From Zetaproteobacteria bacterium (GTDB lineage Bacteria; Pseudomonadota; Zetaproteobacteria; Mariprofundales; Mariprofundaceae): a stretch of DNA of 22,261 bases. Shown one piece after another: positions 19,881 through 22,261 of this stretch. The notes under the pieces were generated by a model. The model was not told the origin of the DNA and ran no database searches. It was given only the letters and a program-made list of their open reading frames with translations. The stretch lies in assembly GCA_021545665.1 (NCBI GenBank), contig JAJRTX010000225.1, positions 1 to 22,261 of the forward strand, given 5' to 3'. How positions within the stretch are numbered: position 1 is the stretch's first letter; the number at the start of each line of letters is the position of its first letter. Both the position numbers and the translations under genes were made by a program.

Positions 19881-20105
19881 GAAGGGGACTGTTAACAATT
19901 CAAACATGGCATAACGCAACGAATGTTTTTGGCGTTTCTCTCTCATGCTTGTAAGCCGAAGCACCAGAGCGGCGAACTGTTGATAGTTTTTGTGCGCGTG
20001 AGGATTCAATTACATGATAAAGATGCGACTCCAGAATATGGCAATATGAATTTTTCGTCATGGTTGATTAATGGCAGTCTAACGTGGGAACTCTAATGTT
20101 TGGGT
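19881..20105. other. Gene-poor stretch after the rpoBC cluster
   Basis: About 225 bases between two terminators, with no ORF having a credible start and RBS on either strand. Only short imperfect inverted repeats occur, for example AACGC (19913-19917) with GCGTT (19932-19936). A TTGATA at 19980-19985 and TCTAAT at 20092-20097 resemble promoter boxes but lack good partners. Because a terminator follows with no gene in between, a small untranslated RNA could be encoded here; the sequence does not match an RNA family I recognise. Confidence 0.3.
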
Positions 20106-20157
20106 TGTCCGGAGCGGATCTCCCTCCCCTCCCTAAATCCCTCCGGACATTATTTTT
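20106..20157 (+). terminator. Terminator with C-rich loop (G-quadruplex motif on - strand)
   Basis: TGTCCGGAG (20106-20114) pairs perfectly with CTCCGGACA (20141-20149), followed by TTATTTTT. The 26-nt loop is almost pure pyrimidine, with C runs at 20122-20124, 20126-20129, 20131-20133 and 20139-20141. On the - strand these four runs give a G3-N5-G3-N-G4-N-G3 pattern, a canonical G-quadruplex motif. No gene precedes it within 225 bases. Confidence 0.75.
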
Positions 20158-20180
20158 CTCATTTTTATACATATAGAATC

Positions 20181-20213
20181 AGGCTCCGGATCCTCCCCCG
20201 GAGCCTTTTTTTT
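20181..20213 (+). terminator. Strong rho-independent terminator
   Basis: AGGCTCCGG (20181-20189) and CCGGAGCCT (20198-20206) form a perfect 9-bp stem with loop ATCCTCCC, directly followed by a run of eight T (20206-20213). It lies 31 bases after the preceding terminator on the same strand, making a tandem pair that insulates the lipoprotein gene from upstream transcription. Confidence 0.92.
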
Positions 20214-20239
20214 GCCATACGGCCTTTGGAAAAAACTGT

Positions 20240-20267
20240 TTGACCCGCCGCGCATTCTTTTTAATCT
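20240..20267 (+). promoter_or_regulatory. Possible promoter of the lipoprotein gene
   Basis: TTGACC (20240-20245) matches five of six -35 bases. Downstream candidates for the -10 are TTTAAT (20260-20265; five matches but only 14-bp spacing) or TAATCT (20262-20267; three matches, 16-bp spacing). It sits right after the tandem terminators and about 30-50 bases before the gene start, where a promoter must be. Weak by itself. Confidence 0.35.
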
Positions 20268-20293
20268 GCGTCAGATACAGGGAGCAGGAAGTT

Positions 20294-20608
20294 ATGAACA
20301 GGGTAATTGTGATAGCGATACTACTTAGTGTAGTGAATATATTGTCAGCATGTTCGACTGACGAACCGACTGAAGAGGAAGTAAGCTATGTAACCAATGA
20401 AGGCCCCTATGGTGGATATAGTGTACAGTGGTACAAAGTACATTGGAAAGCAGAAACAAAGGATCAAAGAATGTGGTGCCGTCAGCAAGGAGAGGCTGTA
20501 CAGCCTGTGAAATCATGTATCGACTCAGACATAGGCTGGAAACAAGGCTGGGCTGATCCAAAAACAAATCCTCCGCGCCGCTGGGAAGATGGCCCCAAGC
20601 TTTATTAG
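20294..20608 (+). CDS. Small EexN-like lipoprotein
   Basis: 104-residue predicted lipoprotein. N-terminal signal MNRVIVIAILLSVVNILSAC has a lipobox L17-S-A-C20, so C20 would be lipidated after signal peptidase II cleavage; S21 and T22 do not match the Asp+2 inner-membrane retention rule, suggesting the outer membrane. The mature part has VQWYKVHWKAETKDQRMWC (44-62) and a second Cys at C75 (KSCIDSD). This spacing of an aromatic/YK-H segment, a W-C pair and a later C resembles the EexN family (entry-exclusion lipoproteins and chromosomal relatives); that link is from memory and moderate. ATG 20294 is chosen because it has an AGGA-type RBS and starts the signal peptide; an in-frame TTG at 20240 would put 18 extra residues before it. 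The stop TAG (20606-20608) is split by the IS insertion: TA is target, G is the first IS base. Confidence 0.7.
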   Translation: MNRVIVIAILLSVVNILSACSTDEPTEEEVSYVTNEGPYGGYSVQWYKVHWKAETKDQRMWCRQQGEAVQPVKSCIDSDIGWKQGWADPKTNPPRRWEDGPKLY

Positions 20609-21424
20609 GGCCTGTTCACATTAATTTAATGTTATCGATGATGAGTGCGAAATAGATAAAGAATGAAAAGATGACATCAAGTTTATCGAAGCGAGAGAAT
20701 ATCCTCCGAAACCCCTTCAACCTTCTGAATAGTCGCTCGACCTGATTGCGTTTTTTATACATTTCCTTGTCGTATTCCCAAGCATTGATACGGTTCGTTT
20801 TTGGTGGAACGACTGGATAGAAACCAAGATCCAGTGCCAGTTGGCGCGTTTCATCGCCTTCGTATGCCCGGTCCATCAGAAGGTGCTCTGACGTGATTGG
20901 GTTACCTGGCAGCAATGTTCGGCATCAGTTTGCGACCTTCAGGAGCATCATGAGCATTGCCTGGAGACAAGGAAAATACTACCGCATGACGGTCTGTAGC
21001 TGCTACAAGGTGGATTCTTGTTGTCCATCCGGCTCGTGATTTCCCGATGGATTGAGGAGCGTTTTTTTAAGGCGCCAGTGCCATCAGGATGAACTTTAAC
21101 CGCTGTGCTATCCAGCGAAAGGCCATCAATCTTGATCTGAATTGCTTGCTGCGCCTGCAATTCGGAAAAAACTCGCTCCAAAACGCCGTTCTTGGCCCAA
21201 CGGTTCATCCGCACATATATCGTATGCCAATTTCCATACCGTTTTGGCAAGCCTCGCCACTTATAACCATGTTCGGCGACATACAGAATGGCATTTAAAG
21301 CCTGATAGTTCTGAATGACTATATTGCTGCGAGGACGGGGCATGTAGCGCGCTATTATTTTATACTGTTCTCGTGTTAACTGCATGAATATATTATACTT
21401 ATTTTAGTTAATGTGAACAGACCC
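20608..21424 (-). mobile_element. IS5-family (IS427-like) insertion sequence, 817 bp
   Basis: Ends are 17-bp terminal inverted repeats with one mismatch: GGGCCTGTTCACATTAA (20608-20624) and, at the other end on the - strand, GGGTCTGTTCACATTAA (21424-21408). Both sides are flanked by TA (20606-20607 and 21425-21426), consistent with the 2-bp TA duplication of the IS427 subgroup, within a TTAG site. The transposase lies on the - strand and is broken into three frames. Length and layout fit the IS427 subgroup. Confidence 0.93.
20616..21385 (-). pseudogene. IS5/IS427 transposase, frame broken twice
   Basis: DDE transposase read from ATG 21385. Segment 1 (21385 to ~21062) gives the N-terminal domain (MQLTREQYKIIARYMPRPRS, YGNWHTIYVRMNRWAKNGV) and the first catalytic Asp in GLSLDSTAVKVHPDGTGALKK. 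At a run of seven A (T7 at 21062-21068 on the + strand) the family sequence moves to another frame: APQSIGKSRAGWTTRIHLVA and on to SPGNAHDAPEGRKLMP. A second shift near 20905-20930, just before an in-frame TAA (20904-20902), leads to segment 3 (about 20915-20616): ITSEHLLMDRAYEGDE with the second Asp, and KKRNQVERLFRRLKGFRRI with the catalytic Glu. Each break needs one base removed or two added. The first could be bypassed by slippage on the A-run; the second has no such signal, so this copy is probably inactive unless helped in trans. Confidence 0.88.
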
Positions 21425-21426
21425 TA

Positions 21427-21548
21427 GTGCCAGCAGGCCTGAGAAACGAGCCTGGGCTGGATCCAGCATGAAAAATGACGCAGACAAAAGGGTTGATCCG
21501 GGCGTAGAGTTCAGGTTGGTATAGTTGTTCACGATATACTGAAGCAGG
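21427..21548. other. Noncoding gap between the IS and the 55-codon ORF
   Basis: About 120 bases that were the original 3' flank of the lipoprotein gene. A short palindrome GCTGGATCCAGC and a weak CAGGC/GCCTG inverted repeat near the start may be the remains of a terminator, but there is no T-tract. TATACT (21535-21540) resembles a -10 box but has no good -35 and is very close to the next ATG. Nothing firm is seen. Confidence 0.3.
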
Positions 21549-21716
21549 ATGAATCTTTTCAATATCAAGGAAGTGCTGGATTATCCGGATTATAGTGCTC
21601 TGATTGGCAGCATGGTACCGAGCTATGTAGATTTGGAAGCAAAAGTAAATAATTACTACACCCCGGACGGAGAAGTGCATACTTTTCACGAATTTTTGAT
21701 AAAGACAGAAGGGTAA
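21549..21716 (+). CDS. Hypothetical 55-residue protein upstream of purN
   Basis: Not recognised. ATG 21549 with RBS-like AGCAGG immediately upstream (spacing tight), 55 codons, stop TAA at 21714-21716. It starts MNLFNIKEVLDYPDYSALIG and ends HTFHEFLIKTEG. The protein is acidic and aromatic-rich, without a signal peptide, membrane segment or Cys. The purN ATG follows after 9 bases with AGGA between them, an operon-like spacing that supports it being a real gene; codon use looks ordinary. There is no overlapping alternative on this strand. It could also be the remnant of a longer gene. Function unknown. Confidence 0.5.
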   Translation: MNLFNIKEVLDYPDYSALIGSMVPSYVDLEAKVNNYYTPDGEVHTFHEFLIKTEG

Positions 21717-21725
21717 AATCAGGAT

Positions 21726-22261
21726 ATGAGCTCTAAAGTAGTTGCAGTAATGGCGTCAGGGCGCGGCACAAATCTGACAGTATTATTGGAAGCGGTTGCT
21801 GCCGGAGATTGTCCCGTGGATGTGCAGTTGGTGATTTCCGACAGGGTCGATGCTGAAGCTCTGAATATTGCTCGTGCTGCCGGACTTGCCGGAGTGCTGT
21901 TTATTAATCCGAAAGATTATAAGGATCGCGCTGCATTTGATGCCGCTTGTGCAGAGGCAATAGATGCCGCCGCATGCCAGTGGATTATACTGGCCGGATA
22001 TATGCGCATTCTTTCATCTTCTTTTGTGCGTCGCTTCCAAGGCCGTATTATCAATATTCATCCATCCATTCTGCCAGCATTTCCAGGGGCGAAAGCTGTG
22101 GAAGGAGCTATAGAATATGGGGTGAAAGTGTCTGGCTGTACGATTCATCTGGTAAATGAAGTGCTGGATGGAGGCCCGATCCTATCTCAGGCTATTGTCC
22201 CCGTATTCGATGATGACACACGGGATACTTTGCATGCCCGCATCCAGAAAGAGGAACATAA
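21726..22261 (+). CDS. purN: Phosphoribosylglycinamide formyltransferase, 3' truncated by window edge
   Basis: Third step of de novo purine synthesis: transfers formyl from 10-formyl-THF to GAR. 178 residues are visible of roughly 190-215; the frame is open to the window end. N-terminal VVAVMASGRGTNLTVLLEA is the phosphate-binding loop region; WIILAGYMRILSSSFV precedes the active site, and the catalytic triad is N110 (in IINIHPS), H112 and D148 (in NEVLDGGP). The start ATG 21726 has AGGA 2-5 bases upstream in a tight arrangement; the next in-frame ATG is internal (M9) to the first strand, so 21726 is preferred. purM, the usual neighbour, is not upstream here. Confidence 0.96.
   Translation, partial: MSSKVVAVMASGRGTNLTVLLEAVAAGDCPVDVQLVISDRVDAEALNIARAAGLAGVLFINPKDYKDRAAFDAACAEAIDAAACQWIILAGYMRILSSSFVRRFQGRIINIHPSILPAFPGAKAVEGAIEYGVKVSGCTIHLVNEVLDGGPILSQAIVPVFDDDTRDTLHARIQKEEH

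Noticed and set aside
20240..20293. In-frame TTG start extending the lipoprotein by 18 residues
   Set aside because: It would put charged residues (TRRAFF..RYREQE) before the signal peptide; ATG 20294 starts a perfect lipoprotein signal and has an RBS.
21062..21068. Standard -1 programmed ribosomal frameshift making a full transposase
   Set aside because: The A AAA AAA heptamer is in the right register, but the -1 frame meets TAG after about 20 codons and the conserved middle part is in the other frame.
1..22261. CRISPR array, toxin-antitoxin, restriction or phage-defence genes
   Set aside because: No regularly spaced repeats and no proteins with such domains were seen on either strand.

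Overview
The window is a chromosomal segment of a Gram-negative, proteobacterium-like organism. Evidence for this is the fused pntA, the alpha-beta-beta' transcription/translation cluster in bacterial form, a C-rich L33, tRNA-Trp between tuf and secE, a lipoprotein with a lipobox, and an IS5-family element of the IS427 type. The core proteins and gene neighbourhood would fit a Zetaproteobacterium (Mariprofundus-like) or a related deep-branching proteobacterium, but that placement is an inference and was not tested.

Layout, all genes on the + strand except the IS transposase. (1) 1-2586: 3' part of pntA and complete pntB (membrane-bound NAD(P) transhydrogenase), closed by a hairpin terminator. 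(2) 2782-3219: a stand-alone cytosine deaminase of the yeast FCY1 type. (3) 3526-19833: one long run of translation and transcription genes, rpsL-rpsG-fusA-tuf-rpmG-tRNA-Trp-secE-nusG-rplK-rplA-rplJ-rplL-rpoB-rpoC. Its noncoding gaps carry recognisable control elements: a promoter before rpsL, an L1-type leader before rplK, an L10-type leader before rplJ, a palindromic attenuator between rplL and rpoB, and a strong terminator after rpoC. (4) 19881-20293: a gene-poor stretch with two further tandem terminators. (5) 20294-22261: accessory genes, namely a small EexN-like lipoprotein, an 817-bp IS5/IS427 element (20608-21424) sitting exactly in the lipoprotein stop codon, a 55-codon unknown ORF, and the 5' part of purN, which runs off the end.

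The core genes form a coherent growth-control block: elongation factors (EF-G, EF-Tu), ribosomal proteins (S12, S7, L33, L11, L1, L10, L7/L12), Sec translocase subunit SecE, antitermination/pausing factor NusG and the two large RNA polymerase subunits. The str part (rpsL-rpsG-fusA-tuf) lies before secE instead of after rpoC. This permuted order could come from recombination between two ancestral tuf copies.

I see no defence system, CRISPR array or obviously new multi-gene system. The most unusual items are: the rpmG stop codon overlapping the first two bases of tRNA-Trp; the IS inserted into a stop codon that it regenerates; a C-rich tandem terminator whose opposite strand is a perfect four-run G-quadruplex motif; and the fungal-like cytosine deaminase.
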